A DNA stretch of 64,000 bases from positions 35,052,802 to 35,116,801 of the forward strand of contig JAOWCC010000064.1 of the NCBI GenBank assembly GCA_030867875.1. The letters run 5' to 3'. The first letter of the stretch is position 1, and each line of letters begins with the position of its first letter. The translations under genes and the position numbers were made by a program. This document shows, piece by piece, positions 1-12,100 of this stretch. Below the pieces are notes generated by a model. That model saw only the letters and a list, made by a program, of their open reading frames with translations, did no database searches and was not told the DNA's origin. This stretch comes from Actinernus sp. WN-2022 (taxonomy: Eukaryota; Cnidaria; Anthozoa; Actiniaria; Actinernidae).

Positions 1-155
1 TTAAACCTTCTAATTTAGCACGTCACTTTGCAAGGCCTTGCTTATCATACCAACTCAACACAAAACATTGCAGCGTGAGTTTTCCTTCGAGTAGACAGCC
101 AGAACAAGGTTTCGTGGTGAGTAAATTCCTTCTCTTATTTTTCAGAGTTAGACAA

Positions 156-662
156 TTAAAGTGCTACTGCAATCAAATTTTTCAGTTTTCTTCAGTTTCT
201 GAAAGTAACTACTAAATACTTCATTTCAAATCTCAACTAAAAATTCCTACGGGAAATCTGATCATTATATACATTAATTTGAACTCAGACTGGGTGCTAT
301 ATTTACTCGGACTAGAAATGAGCAATCCTTTGTTTAGCAGTCTTTTCATGAACAGCTATGTGACACAGCAACTAGAATGCATTTTATAATATTCAGACTT
401 TGTGTACAAACTCTCTAGACGTTTCTATATAACAATTACACTTACCCTCTGCATACTAGACTAAAGTAGCGATGTTTTGCTACTATGACGTCATAGTATC
501 TAATTCTAGTCCGGGTAATGGCAGACATAATTCATGACTAAAACAATCAGATTTCCCATAGGAATTTTGACTTAATATTTGAAATGGCAAGTATTTAGTA
601 TTGTTACTTTCCGAAACTGAAGAAACCTGGAGAAGTGTAATTTGATCACAGCAGTACTTTAA
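156..662. mobile_element. TTAA-flanked MITE with long inverted arms
   Basis: The stretch from about 160 to 265 is repeated in inverted orientation from about 543 to 658 with scattered mismatches. Both outer ends abut TTAA (156-159 and 659-662), which fits a TTAA target-site duplication as made by piggyBac- or Kolobok-type transposases. No coding capacity is seen. It lies in the 3' flank of the profilin gene. Family assignment is inference. Confidence 0.5.
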
Positions 663-1099
663 GCATTCTTGAATTACCTCCCTACCGTGTTCTTGGAGTG
701 AAACTTCATTTTACTGTTATATACCCAAAGACTGCCATTGCTGGGCAATATACTAAACTAAAATGTTGTCACAACTATTTTTGTAAACTAGGACATTAAA
801 ACAGACACAAACAACACACCAAATTATCAGTAAATGAGTTACAGCAAACAAACAAACACAGCCAAAAAGTAACCACCCAAAATGAAATATGCTGGTGCAA
901 TTTTGGGGCTATAATTATTTCAATAGCTATTAATTTCAGTCTTTAAAATGCTTCCATTCTTTTAAACCTTTGACTGGTAAATCTTTTGACACTTATCCTG
1001 TATCTCTAGGAAAGCTATTTCCAAAACTCAGAGAAAAATAGTTATGACCTTGATTCTACAACAACAATTTCAGTTCTAGTTTTTCTTGGAAACAAAACA

Positions 1100-1105
1100 T
1101 TTATT
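1100..1105 (-). terminator. Candidate polyadenylation signal of the profilin gene
   Basis: AATAAA on the minus strand, about 57 bases beyond the profilin stop codon. It is the first perfect hexamer I see downstream. Position and sequence fit; transcript evidence would be needed to confirm it. Confidence 0.45.
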
Positions 1106-1161
1106 TGCTTTTCCTCATTTTAAGTGTTTCCCAAAAATGCACCATATTACATTGTTGAACA

Positions 1162-1443
1162 TTACATGTTCATGCTTTCTAGGTATTCTGCTATAACTCC
1201 AACAGCTTTGTTAGTATTTCCATGTTGACAACCCTCTGGGCAGTGTGCAATGACCACAGCAGTTTTGCTGGATTGTAGTGTTATCGAACCCATGCCTTTC
1301 TTCTTTCCTAACACAAGCTTTTTATCTTCTTCCCGAAGAAATTGGTATTTTTCATCTTCTGCCATGATACCAGTAGCCATGAAGGCGGTGAAGTCTTTGC
1401 TTTTAAAACATTTAGCAATGTTAGCTGTCTCACTGGGAGTTAA
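1162..1443 (-). CDS. Profilin, exon encoding the C-terminal two thirds
   Basis: Encodes 93 residues plus stop, read in phase 0 from a 3' splice site (minus strand ...TTTCAG at 1446-1444). The protein starts LTPSETANIAKCF and includes the profilin core GKKKGMGSITLQSSKTAVVI and the C-terminal helix NKAVGVIAEYLESMNM. Profilin binds monomeric actin, poly-proline ligands and phosphoinositides and supplies ATP-actin for filament growth. Joined to the exon at 8870-9010 it gives 140 aa, a usual profilin length, with no frameshift. An ATG-only reading would start 22 codons late and miss the splice junction. The family call rests on recalled profilin patterns, not a search. Confidence 0.88.
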   Translation of the reverse strand, partial: LTPSETANIAKCFKSKDFTAFMATGIMAEDEKYQFLREEDKKLVLGKKKGMGSITLQSSKTAVVIAHCPEGCQHGNTNKAVGVIAEYLESMNM

Positions 1444-2001
1444 CTGAAAGTAAAATTAATAGTATTAATATATTTTAAAGAATTATTATGATATGAACGA
1501 AGGGAAGCAGGTATAGCAGCCGATGCTACATGTATGCTTAGTTAAAAAGAGGTAAAATTAGGTATCCAAATACAAGCGCTTCACAAGGTTATTTTGTGAT
1601 ATGGACTGTGCACGCGCAGCCCATTAGAGCAGTCGCACTAGTTCCAGCTCCTGCACTTCCTAACTTTTCACTGTTGTCAAAGCTTCTTGGGACTATAAAA
1701 GAAGTCTACAAGTTGTCTAACTAGCTGAAGAGTATTTCTTCGAGGGAATTTGGGATTCAAAACTCAATACATCTGTTATATCTGGGTGATCATTCAACAC
1801 TTTTGGACATGTTTTCTAAACTTCTCCCAAGCTCGAGCACTCCGTAAAGCGCTTAACGGTTTACCCGTTTGTACACCCAGAGTGGGAGTCCTCTCCATCA
1901 AATCGGACAAACCAATGAACTTTTGCAGTTCAATGGGCCTTGCACGCGCTCGGAAAAAGTCTTAAAATGAGACCTGTGCGCGCACCCAGGCAGATTCTAG
2001 A

Positions 2002-2882
2002 CCGTATTTACCAGTGTATAAGCCGCACCCAAAGTTTTGAATCTTGATTTAGGAAAAACTTTTTGAGAAATACAAAAAAATAATTAGAAAATCTTTTGTC
2101 CGAGTTCATTAAACGCTTGTACTAGATGCCAAAGTTCTTCAAAAAAATAATAATCTTTTGTTGCAGTTCATAAACACTCGTACTTGAAGCAAAACTTCAG
2201 ATTGTCATAAATAAATAATCACAACTTTAATTCGATCGAATATGGTTCAACTTGCCTTGTCATTTCTTGTGTATATTTTAACCTGCAGTCTTTAAATCAC
2301 TCCAGAATTCTTCCGCATTTATTCCCCAATTAACTAATAACAATTCCAAGGAACCGCTTTCCTTTAATCGCTAGAGCAAGCAAGGTTTTCTGGCGAAACT
2401 ATACTTGCACGAGTAGGTCTGAGGTCCGCCATCTTGGATTTTCATTAACTAGTGCCAATCTCCCACGTGTAAATTTGCGAAGAATGCCTGGTTGTTTAGA
2501 TGCATGCTTTGACAACCGCTGCGAATCAGCCTGTTTTGGAAGGTAAACAAGCTTAATCATGTTTAAATATTCACGAAATTCTAATATATTAGGTCTAAGG
2601 TGAGTCTTAGAAGAGTTTTTGCTTTAACTCTTTGAAAGTGCGTGTTTTCCCCCCAATGATTATGCTTAAATTGCTATATTACACGATCGGATGCAATTTT
2701 AACCTGATTGTAATATACACACCATCGCATAATAAAAGCTTCATTCAGGTTCATGATACATGTATGTAAATATATGTTAATGTTGGGTCTCCTTTCCAGG
2801 TGTTCCCGTAGATAAGCCGCACCCCCGATTGTGAACGAAAATTTTGGGTGAAAAGGTGCGGCTTATACACAGGTAAATACGG
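2002..2882. mobile_element. CCGTATT-TIR transposon, copy 1 (non-autonomous)
   Basis: Ends are CCGTATTTACC... and ...GGTAAATACGG, each followed inward by a subterminal ATAAGCCGCACC-type motif. A further inverted pair of that motif near the right end (2814-2874) can fold into a hairpin. The right flank is TA and the left GA, a decayed TA target site. Copies at 12321-13162 and 15528-18094 have intact TA flanks, which suggests a Tc1/mariner/pogo-type transposase supplied in trans. No transposase is seen inside. Confidence 0.7.
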
Positions 2883-3169
2883 TAATCCTGTTCACAAGGG
2901 AAATGATTTTGCAAATTCAAGCATGCCGGCCCACAATTAATCTAAACAAATACAAGAGATATTCCAAGAAGGGTCGGCCATCTTGGATTCCTGGAATCAG
3001 CTACTGTAGAAGATCTCAATACTTACTTTAACACTTCAACATTTACCCTATGCTCGGTGAAAAGTGTACTACTCCACTGATTGCAGACCTCAGTACACTC
3101 GGAAGAAGTTCTTAAAATGCAGGATATTGTATTCATCGAATGGTACATGCAGCTACATATAATCCTGAA

Positions 3170-3211
3170 ATGTTATTATGTGCTGGTGATATCGAAGTGA
3201 ATCCTGGGCTA
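3170..3211 (+). other. 2A-like ribosome-skipping motif in LINE, last Pro lost
   Basis: Reading from ATG at 3170 gives MLLCAGDIEVNPGL. Viral and LINE 2A peptides have the core D-x-E-x-N-P-G-P, where skipping occurs between G and the final P. Here the final P is L, so the motif should be dead. Its position at the start of the LINE ORF fits reports of 2A-like sequences at the N-termini of non-LTR elements in invertebrates. Confidence 0.6.
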
Positions 3212-3855
3212 CAAGAGAACCAAATCAAAATCAAACAAATGGACTTGTTTGCAAAGTGTGTCATGACTCTACCCATGCTGGTTGTTCTAACTTGTTAACC
3301 TGAAATCGTTTTCCTCCACACCATTAACATGGACCTGTTCAAGATGTGTCTTCAGCTCGCTGCCCTTCAATGATGTCAGCATATCCGATTTTATTAACTG
3401 CTCACTTATGCAAGCTGTTGACGATACTACCTACGATTCACACCTTCTAGCCTTAAAGGATAAGGGAACTCAACTGAAGATCATGCATATTAATATGCAG
3501 AGCGTGGTATCCACATTTGACAATCTGCTCATCGTTATAGAACGTTACTCCTTTGACATTATTGCAATGAGTGAAACATGGCTCAAGGCAAACAGATGTC
3601 ACCATACCTGGCTACGTTCACAAATTTAATAATCGTGACAATATCAGGGGTGGTGGCGTGGGAATTTACATAAGAGTCCATCAAATTCAAAAGGAGATCA
3701 GATACTGAGGCTAGGTATCCCTCTATGGAACACTTGTGGGTAGAGATCCCTGGTCACAACAAGAACGGTAAGCTTGGAACCTTTTATAGATCTGAAAAGA
3801 TTCTGAGTTACTCAGATTGGTTTAAGAGAACTTTGAATCCCTCTCCTGCGACAGA

Positions 3856-4401
3856 ATGCTCCTCCTTACTGGTGACTTTAATGTTGACTTACTTCAGGAG
3901 ACCAAGCCTACTTCAAAGCAATACAGTGAAGTGCTTGCAGCATTTAATCTTAAACAGCTTGTCTCAAAGCCCACACGTACTACTCGACAGTCAGCTACTC
4001 TGATCGATCACATCATTACAAATCTACCTCAGCGTGTCACTCACACCGATGTTCTTCCATATCCACTCATAAGCGATCATGACGCGCCATATGGCACCGT
4101 TCGTTTCACCAGGTTCGTACCAAGGAATATTTTTTTCCAGAATGAGCGCCAGTTCGACGAGGCTGAGTTCATTCGTGACTTTGCAAGTCTTCCACCGAGT
4201 CTTGTGTACAGAGTTGACGATCCGGATTTGCAAGTTGATCTTCTAAATGCACTCGTCACCGAATGTCTCGACCGACACGCTCTCCTAAAACGTACCAAAC
4301 TTTCCCGTCCACCTGCGCCCTGGATGAATGAACTTAACATCCTGTCACTTCAGCAGAAATGCAACTCACAGCGTGCTGAGGCCCATAGAGATTATGAGTG
4401 A
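3856..4401 (+). pseudogene. LINE endonuclease-domain fragment
   Basis: A 181-residue open stretch inside the decayed LINE. It carries the APE-type motifs GDFNVDLL, LIDHIITN and ISDHD, the second half of an exonuclease/endonuclease/phosphatase fold that nicks target DNA for target-primed reverse transcription. The first half (HINMQSV..., MSETWLK) is in another frame at 3480-3590. It is a fragment of one broken ORF, not a gene. Confidence 0.7.
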
Positions 4402-4694
4402 GATAGTATGGACTCGCTTCCGTGAAATGAGGAATCTTCTTAAGTCCACCATAAAGAAAACAAAGAGAGAATTTTATCAAAGTGCACTGTCTTCAAAGAA
4501 GCCAAGGAAGTATGGAGAGTTATACACACAATCTTCCATCCCAATCCATAGCCTTTAAGATCTGACCCTAATGACCTCAACGAACACTTTGCCTCTACTG
4601 CCGAGCATGTCACCGGCGCATCTCCTCATTCTGTTACTGATTTGTGGAAGCTGATCGACACTTTACCTGATGATAAGGACACCGTATATTATTC

Positions 4695-5114
4695 ATGCTA
4701 AGACACGTGCTACATCATGAAGTCTTAAATGAGCTGAATAAGTTGAGGTCTGACTGCTCATGCGGTCCAGATCATATTCCAGTTAAATTCATCAAGATGG
4801 TGGCCGAACAGCTGGCATCTCCCTTGACACATGTTCTCAACAACTGTATTTCCAAACAGATGTTCCCTACAGCCTGGAAAATAGCTTGTATTAGCGCAAT
4901 ACCCAAAGTCAAGGAGGTTAAATCAAATAATGATCTCCACCCAATATCCATTCTGCCAGTGCTCTCCAAGGTATACGAACGTCTAGTGTTATGCCAAATG
5001 GCTAGCTTCCTATCTGATGAAAATGTGTTAAAGGACTCACTCAGTGCATATCGTAAAGGCCACACAACTACCACTGTATGTTTGCCACGAGAGATGACGT
5101 TATCCGTGCTATGA
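4695..5114 (+). pseudogene. LINE reverse transcriptase fragment (N-terminal part)
   Basis: 139 residues resembling the fingers/palm start of a LINE reverse transcriptase: GPDHIPVKFIK, FPTAWKIACISAIPK, HPISILPVLSKVYERLV and SAYRKGHTT. The catalytic parts continue in other frames (SILGPV at about 5274, YADDT at about 5349). Frameshifts and stops show it is inactive. Confidence 0.75.
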
Positions 5115-6585
5115 AACACGGGGAGGTCACCATGGCGATACTTGCAGACTTTTTCAAAGGCATTCAACACCGTTAACAAGGCTTTTCGAAGTCCTATTTG
5201 AGATGGTTTGTCAACTATCTAACTGGACTACACAGTATGAATATTAAAGCTACGTTCAGGGTACCCCGGATGTCAATCCTTGGACCAGTCTTAATTAACT
5301 TGTATGTTAATGACCGATCTACCGTATGAAGTTGGTGATATATCATTATGCCGATGACACTATGATAAATTATACACTCACGGCAAGCCCATGAAAGTAA
5401 AAGAGTGCAAGAACCGGCTACAATATGCCCTTGACCAATTAACATCATGGTCCATCGCTTCTAACCTCGTGCTTAATCCCCCAAAAACGAGTCATGTTGT
5501 TCTCCACTGCTCATGCAGCTCTCCCGGGTTCATAATCTGGATGACTATACTATTCGTCTCTCTGTGGGTGGCAAACAGCTTGAAAGAGTGACTTCTGCTC
5601 GCCTTCTCAGGACAGCACTTAAAGTGGATTGATGATGTAAACTCTACTATATTTGTTATTCTTTTTTTATCCATTATTAGAAAACTGAAACATTTAGCAC
5701 CTCTCATGCTTAGGAAGCATTTAGTTGAAAGTCTCATTTTACCAAAGCTTGGCTTTAATGATGTTGTGCTACACCCAATTCCTGGCTATCTTGTCAAATA
5801 TTTACAGCATGTCCAACTTGCTGGTTATGCTAGTAGAACTGATATCTTAAAACTTTATTAGCTACCCATGTTAGAACACAGAAAATTTCACTTGTTAAAG
5901 CTTGTATATATAAGGCCCTTCATTATAGTGACTGGCCACTTTATCTTCCATTAGAATTGAAAATACCCAATAGAACACTATGGTCAGCCAGCAGTAAACA
6001 GTTAAATGTCCCATCTGAAAATGGCACCTTCCAGGATACCAGTTCATCCATGTTCAATAATTTACCTGTAACCGTTGCTGAATTTTGTCGGTTATCGAAA
6101 GGATATCTAAAGAACTGCGCTGCTGACAGACTCCATGATTAATTTTACAATAGTTACGTATAGCTATATTTTAATCCTTAGTACGGTTATCATTACATCT
6201 CAGTTATATCTTAGTCATATTTTATCAACATTTTACATTATTTAGATTAACAGGCAAAGAGCCACCCAGTGGAAGTACTGTTAATATAAAACCATTATTA
6301 TTATTATTATTATGGCGCAATGTGCTGCCATGCAGTTTAATAATCATGAGTGTTGTTAGTACCTCAGAATACCAGGCTGTTGTGTCAGGAGACAATCCCC
6401 TAATCTTTCTTGAAACTCTCTCACTCACTCAATAAGGTGTTAACAAATATTATAGATTCTCATCTGATTCCTCATTATACTCAATCGATACTCCCCACTA
6501 AGTTCTTTGTTACTACTTCTACTTCCATTGAAATATATATTGGTCTCTACCACATCCTGATCTAACACATGTGTGAGATATGTAC

Positions 6586-6689
6586 TGTTTAAAACACGAA
6601 CAACAGGGTTTTATCAAGTTTAAAAATTCTAGGGCGAAGCGCGAGAATTTTTATACTTGATAAAACACGTGCTGTGAGTGTTTTAAACG
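6586..6689. repeat. Foldback repeat
   Basis: CTGTTTAAAACAC... at the left mirrors ...GTGTTTTAAACGG at the right, with matching inner blocks GTTTTATCAAGT and ACTTGATAAAAC around a GC-rich centre. This is an imperfect hairpin of about 104 bases, probably a MITE remnant. Confidence 0.55.
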
Positions 6690-7455
6690 GCTTCAAAAAT
6701 GCTTTAAGAATGCAATGAAAGAAAGACTCACATCTCAAGGGAATGGTTACTTAATGAACCATTGAACCTTTGTATTCACAACGCCATGCAAAATATTCGA
6801 GTAATCACCGCCTGCAATTACGAACATCTCAAGGGAATGACATGAAGAAATTACCATACTATGTTGTTTGAAGCAGTGTTTCGCAATGCAAGAAGAATCT
6901 GCACTTGAAGGATTTGGTGTCGATAAAGTTCAAGACTTGGAAAGCGATGTGACTGACATGACACTCTAATTTTTTTACTGCGGCACAAAATATGTAAGTT
7001 ATATGCACGTTTTTATTATTTTACGGCTTTAAGTTTGGTTTAATAATTGGAACTAAACAGTGGCTCGGTAAACAAGTAATGGTAGTTCGATAACTTCATT
7101 TTAAAAATATTATCTGTGTATCTCGGTAGTCTGCTGATATTAGTAAATTTAGTGCAAAATTTATTATCTACATGTAGGTACCTTATGTTCCGTGTACTTT
7201 TTGTTATCTTTGGGTCTTTATCAGTGAATTCTTAATTAGGATGAGACTTTAAATAAAATTTCATGTTCATTAATATTCTTTATATAAAATGTTCATCCTA
7301 ATTAGCAATTCAGTGAGAAAGCTGAAATATCAATAGAAATTCCATTGTCTCAATCATTAACCCCGTTTCCCTCTGGGACAGAATTCAAATCCCTCCGTGG
7401 GCTTTTAGAATGAAGAGATTTTATCAGGTATAAAGGAGCATGCACGTGACTGATT

Positions 7456-7609
7456 TGCTTCATCTGATTGGACAAAATGCTCATTAATTATTCATGAGTT
7501 TTTGAAGTGCTGTTTAGAGTTTTCATCACCAACTTTGACAACCTTTTTATTCGAAGTTCAAAAACTTGTGGATAATTAATCAGCATTTTGTCCAATCAGA
7601 TGAAGCTAA
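7456..7609. mobile_element. MITE/foldback with 27-base inverted ends
   Basis: TTGCTTCATCTGATTGGAC... (left) is mirrored by GTCCAATCAGATGAAGC (right), and the neighbouring ATTAATTAT is mirrored too. There is no coding capacity. The ATTAATTATTCATGAG piece also occurs near 18618 and 22798, so it belongs to a repeated family. Confidence 0.55.
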
Positions 7610-8869
7610 TCACTCCTGTGCCTGCTCCTTTTTCCTTTGTTCAACAAAGGACTCAACCATGAAGTTTTATATAGGGCCACAACACTCGCACAGTGAAAAT
7701 CGTATAAAGACCCTCCTAGTCAATCTTTATGAAACCAAGGGCTTAACCATGAATCTTTAAAGGCCCTCACTCATACAGTTAAAGTCCTTAAAAAGATCCT
7801 TGCGAGAAATCTCAGTTCTTAAGCCAAGACTCAGGGTTGCTCAACCAATGGTCTAAGTGCAATGACTTGAGGAGCTCTAAGACAAAGGTCCCTTGGCTCA
7901 GTTATTCATACACAACCGGCCTAACATTATGGGACCCAAATTTTCAATCTGTATTCCAACTGTGCATGTCAGTGATGCACAACATAGCTATAAACAAATA
8001 ATTATTTGCTTTTCATCTAAATTTCTGAAAATTGTTATCTTATAGAAATAATGTTTTTGAAGCTGTTTAATAAACTTGCAGCACATATGTTGCATGTTTA
8101 TTAAACTACTGTATACTTACAATCCCAAATAAAGCATGAAAACAATAAAACTGAAGTTCTATTTGAGCTATTATTTTATTTTAGTTATGTTTGCAGACTC
8201 TAACAAAGCTAACGTGACATCAGAGCCTTTCCGTTAATTTAATAACCTCTTCACCAACTTCTCGCTGCTCTTGACAGCTGTGGACTGAAAAGTGCGGTCT
8301 CATGGTGTCTACAGGGGTTCATTACTTTTTTTTTTAACACCTACAGTGTATGGCTTACCAGGGATTGAGCCAGAAATTGACACAAAAGGGACAATTTGGC
8401 CATTTTGCCATTCATCTTCCTTTGGAAGTGGGACAAAGCAAGACAATTTGACCCTTATCATATTTTTTTCAAGGGACAAACGTGTTTTTAAAGCGGGAAT
8501 GGCGCAATGGCACAGTCTGACTCGTTCCCTGGCTTACTACTTTACAGTTTACGTCTTTTTATATGCAGATACAGCAATTTCTTTTGCAGACGAGGGCATG
8601 TGTGTGTAGCAATGTTTTGCAAATCCCCTTTGGATCCCATGCAGTCAGTACTTACAATGTACTCAATTCAGGCTTTAAAACCAAACCTGTGCATTTGTTT
8701 TACATGCATAAAGTAGACTAGTACCCACTGGGTACCTATTTTTATGAGGTGCCTTAATTTAGAACCCTAAAATGCTGATGTTATTAAGAAAGGGAGGTTA
8801 AGCATTGATACATTATTTTCTGCTAAAAAATGTGAAGCAAATCAAGTGAATAAAAGATAATTGACTCAC

Positions 8870-9010
8870 TTTAAAAGCATTAGAATGCCCATCAGTAGTC
8901 CATTTTGCTCCACCATCCAGACCAATTATGACTACCTTGTCTACATGTGCATGTCCACTTCCATCTTTCGACTGTGCAACTAGATTATCAATGTAACTGT
9001 CCCAACTCAT
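8870..9010 (-). CDS. Profilin, first coding exon
   Basis: Encodes 47 residues starting MSWDSYIDNLVAQSK and including VVIIGLDGGAKWTT, the N-terminal helix and first strands of profilin. The start is ATG at 9010-9008, immediately after a 3' splice site (minus strand TTTTTTCTCTACAG), so a non-coding 5' exon must exist upstream (higher coordinates). The exon ends at AAA followed by donor GTGAGT in phase 0, matching the exon at 1162-1443. Tryptophan at residue 3 is the usual poly-proline-binding position in animal profilins. Confidence 0.88.
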
Positions 9011-9159
9011 CTGTAGAGAAAAAAGAATCCCAAATGTAATACATGTGATTAAAAGAGTCAGAGGAATTGCAATTCAAAATAATAATTATTTTGATTTTTA
9101 ACAAAATTAATAGAAGACGATGGTTCTCCATGAACACCAGTGGGAGTTTGAGAAATGGC

Positions 9160-12100
9160 TGTGGCAGTTGGAGCCGCGTGCAAACATTCTGACCCCCCCA
9201 TGAAAATTATATACTTATATCGATTTTCAGACCTTTTTTTAAACAAAAAATAAATCAGGTAGGAATGAAGTATGTACGACTAAAATATGTTAGATCATAT
9301 GGGCCCATCAGTTGAAGAAAACAAGTGGTATTTTCAGTTTTAGTTCTACTAATTTATTCCATGCGTTGGCCACTGGGTCCAGTCGACCAAAATGCTGCTA
9401 TGACTTCCAAGGAACTCACTGTATTCTTAATTATACTTTCTCCACGTCGCACTTGCTAGGTTTATTCTATTTCCCTAAATGAGGCTGAAGTATTCACTAA
9501 ATTGATCTCAAACCCTGGAGCCTAACTTTAAGTTTACTATCAATGTGAAACACATTCTATTTTATCTTATGGTAGTTCAACTACATTTTCAATTCTGCCT
9601 AACAAACAACCAAATTTATGAACACTTCACAGCCAAACATAGCCTGCTTGCAGGCGGTGGAGGGTGATTTTTCGCGCAGCAAACGGATCATTGCCGCCAT
9701 ATTGGCCGAGCGTGATTGAGAGCTGGGATCGAATGACAAATGGAGGGGGAGGGGGAGGGGGAGGGGGGAGAAGAAGCAGATCTGAAAGACCGCCTGCACG
9801 AAAGCCCCTGGTTTCCGAGTATCCGCCCACCACGCACATGATTTTCGTTAACTTGTAACTCATTCTTAATTGACCAATAGGAGTCGACGTGTGACAGCCT
9901 ACCAATTTTGATTTGGTTTGATTGAAATACGTGCAATTCAAAACAAACTTCGCTCGCTGTCAAATGCAATGCAAAATGTTGGTAAAATTGGTTCTCAGAT
10001 ACGGAAATTTCAAAAGTTCAAAGTTCTCCATGGAAAGGACTGCGACAGTACCACTTTAGATATATATGTAGACAGTTCGGTTTTAGCTTGTTGCATTCGC
10101 CCCATCAGTCTCTCAAAGAGTTTCATGTTGCAAATCCTCCAAAATACATACATTTAATACAAGCTGCTTCAAAAAGCCATCCAGCACCACAGTCTAGCAA
10201 ACCAGAAGACACTCTCAGAAGAGGTGCCATACAAGCGGCTGCTTCCTTTCTTAAAAGAATTAAGCTCGCATAAAGATAAATACAGGATCGAAAAAATCTC
10301 TAAATTTCAAAGAAAACTCCGATGCAAACAAAGTTTTGTCTGGAACTCGATATTGAAGAACTTGTGGTAAATGTTGTGATCGTCTTTCTCTGACAACTCA
10401 AAGTCCATCTTAGTGAATGTTTGCCGAAAGAAATGGATGACCGTTGCATAAATGTTTGAGGCGGATTTCTGATTATTTCTTAGTTCAACGGCCGTGAAAT
10501 CAATAGCCGGATTGCATCTCTGCAATTTGGTCGACAACAATAGTTTTCAGTGGCGAATTAAGTCACGGTTCGTTAATTGTCGAGTTCTCTTAACCTTAAA
10601 TATCATTCTCTTTCCAAAGCCTGTCGAAAGCACAGCCAGAATGGCAAGTTTAAAGTACAGGTCACAATTCACAGCGGGTCAGGTTGTTAAATTCTAAGAC
10701 AAAATAAAGGCTCTGTATAGCTTCCTCCTGCTCTGTTTTCAAAGTACCTTTACCCAGCCGCGGAGAAAGAAGCGAGCAGCTGTGTTCTCTCTAGAAAACC
10801 TCTGGAACTAGGGTTAAGGCGAAGGAGATAACTTTGAAAACGGAGCAGGAGGAAGCTATATACAGAGCCTGATATTTACGGTTTACGAACTTGCGAAAAG
10901 AGAACTCGACAACGAACCTCTCGCAGTTCGCCGCCTTCGCGGCTCTTTCTCCGTGGCTGTTCTCTCTAGAAAACCTCTGCAACCAGTGTATACGTACTTA
11001 ACCTTAGTCTTCAAAAAAGACAAAGCCTTTTGTATTACTCACCATATTTTATCAACTGCAAGCTCAGTACACAACACTTATTCTAGTTACACCACTTCGC
11101 AAGGCTACACATATTCCTTTCAGTTCTTGCTTTCAACACTTGCCGCGATAAGCTTGATTGACACCGTTTCAGCCAATCATATACCCCGTCCGCTGGTGGA
11201 CGGGATCTAACTTTTGTACTCGGAAACCAGGGGCTTTCGTGCAGGCGGTCTTTCAGATCTACTTCTCCCCCACCCCCCACCCCCCTCCATTTGTCATTCG
11301 ATCCCAGGTCTCAATCACGCTCGGCCAATATGGCGGCGATGATCCGTTTGCTGCGCGAAAAAACACCCTCCACCGCTTGCAAGCAGGCTAATATAAGCCA
11401 AACACAGCTAAAATACTTTTCCCTTTATGATCATGAAGTCTGCAAAAGAGCTGAAATTTCACTTGGAACACATGCAATTGTGTATGAAGTATTGACCAAA
11501 CATATTTTATTTTATTCAGAATTCAATGCGGCCGGTTTCCCATTTGCTGTTCACGATGCGTTTGCCACTGGGTCCAGTCGACTGAAAATGCTGCCGTGAC
11601 TTCAACTGAACTCACTCAGGGACGGAGCACCCGGGGGGTTAGGGGGGCTATAGCTCCCCACTATTTTGCCCAAAAAACATTTTGCCTGGTTAATTCTCAT
11701 TCAGTTTAAGACTATATATAGTTTGGTCATACCAGCTCAATGACCATTTTTAGCCCCCCACTTGAAATTTCGCTCCGCCGCCCTGTCACCGTATTCTGAA
11801 CTTTACTTTCTCCACATTGAACTAGCTAGGTTTATTCTATTTCCCTGAATGAAGCTGAAGTATTCAAAAAAAATTCTTTCAAACCCTGGAGCATAAGTTT
11901 AAATCTTATTATCAATGTGAAACATGTTCTATTTTATCTTTTGGTAGTTCGACATGTGCAATTCTACCAAAACAAAACAACGAAATTAAATTAATTAAGC
12001 ACAGCTAAACAATTTTTTATGAAGACCGCAACTCAGTTACAAAAATCGCATTTAGTTATTGAAAAGGAAAGAAAGAACCAAAGTTGTTTTAATCTATTTA

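Larger units (their letters stand above)
3150..6313 (+). mobile_element. Decayed CR1/L2-like LINE
   Basis: Order of remnants: a 2A-like motif (3185-3211), a PHD-like Cys-rich segment (about 3240-3360), an APE-type endonuclease (LTGDFNVDLL near 3860; ISDHD near 4070), a reverse transcriptase (CSCGPDHIPVKFIK near 4750; SILGPV near 5274; YADDT near 5349), and a 3' end in an ATT microsatellite (about 6293-6313). The frame is broken many times, so it is inactive. It is inserted antisense in the profilin intron. The ATT tail and domain order fit the CR1/L2/Rex group; the exact clade is not determined. Confidence 0.8.
1444..8869 (-). other. Profilin intron (7.4 kb), repeat filled
   Basis: Begins with donor GTGAGT (just below 8870) and ends with CAG at 1446-1444. 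It contains a CCGTATT-TIR element (2002-2882), a decayed LINE in the opposite orientation (about 3150-6313), and foldback repeats at 6586-6689 and 7456-7609. I see no coding exon in 7700-8869; the short frames there have no recognisable product. Confidence 0.75.

Noticed and set aside
9627..9941. Pro-rich and Gly-rich frames
   Set aside because: Caused by the GGGGGA run at 9740-9770; no conserved protein sequence around it.
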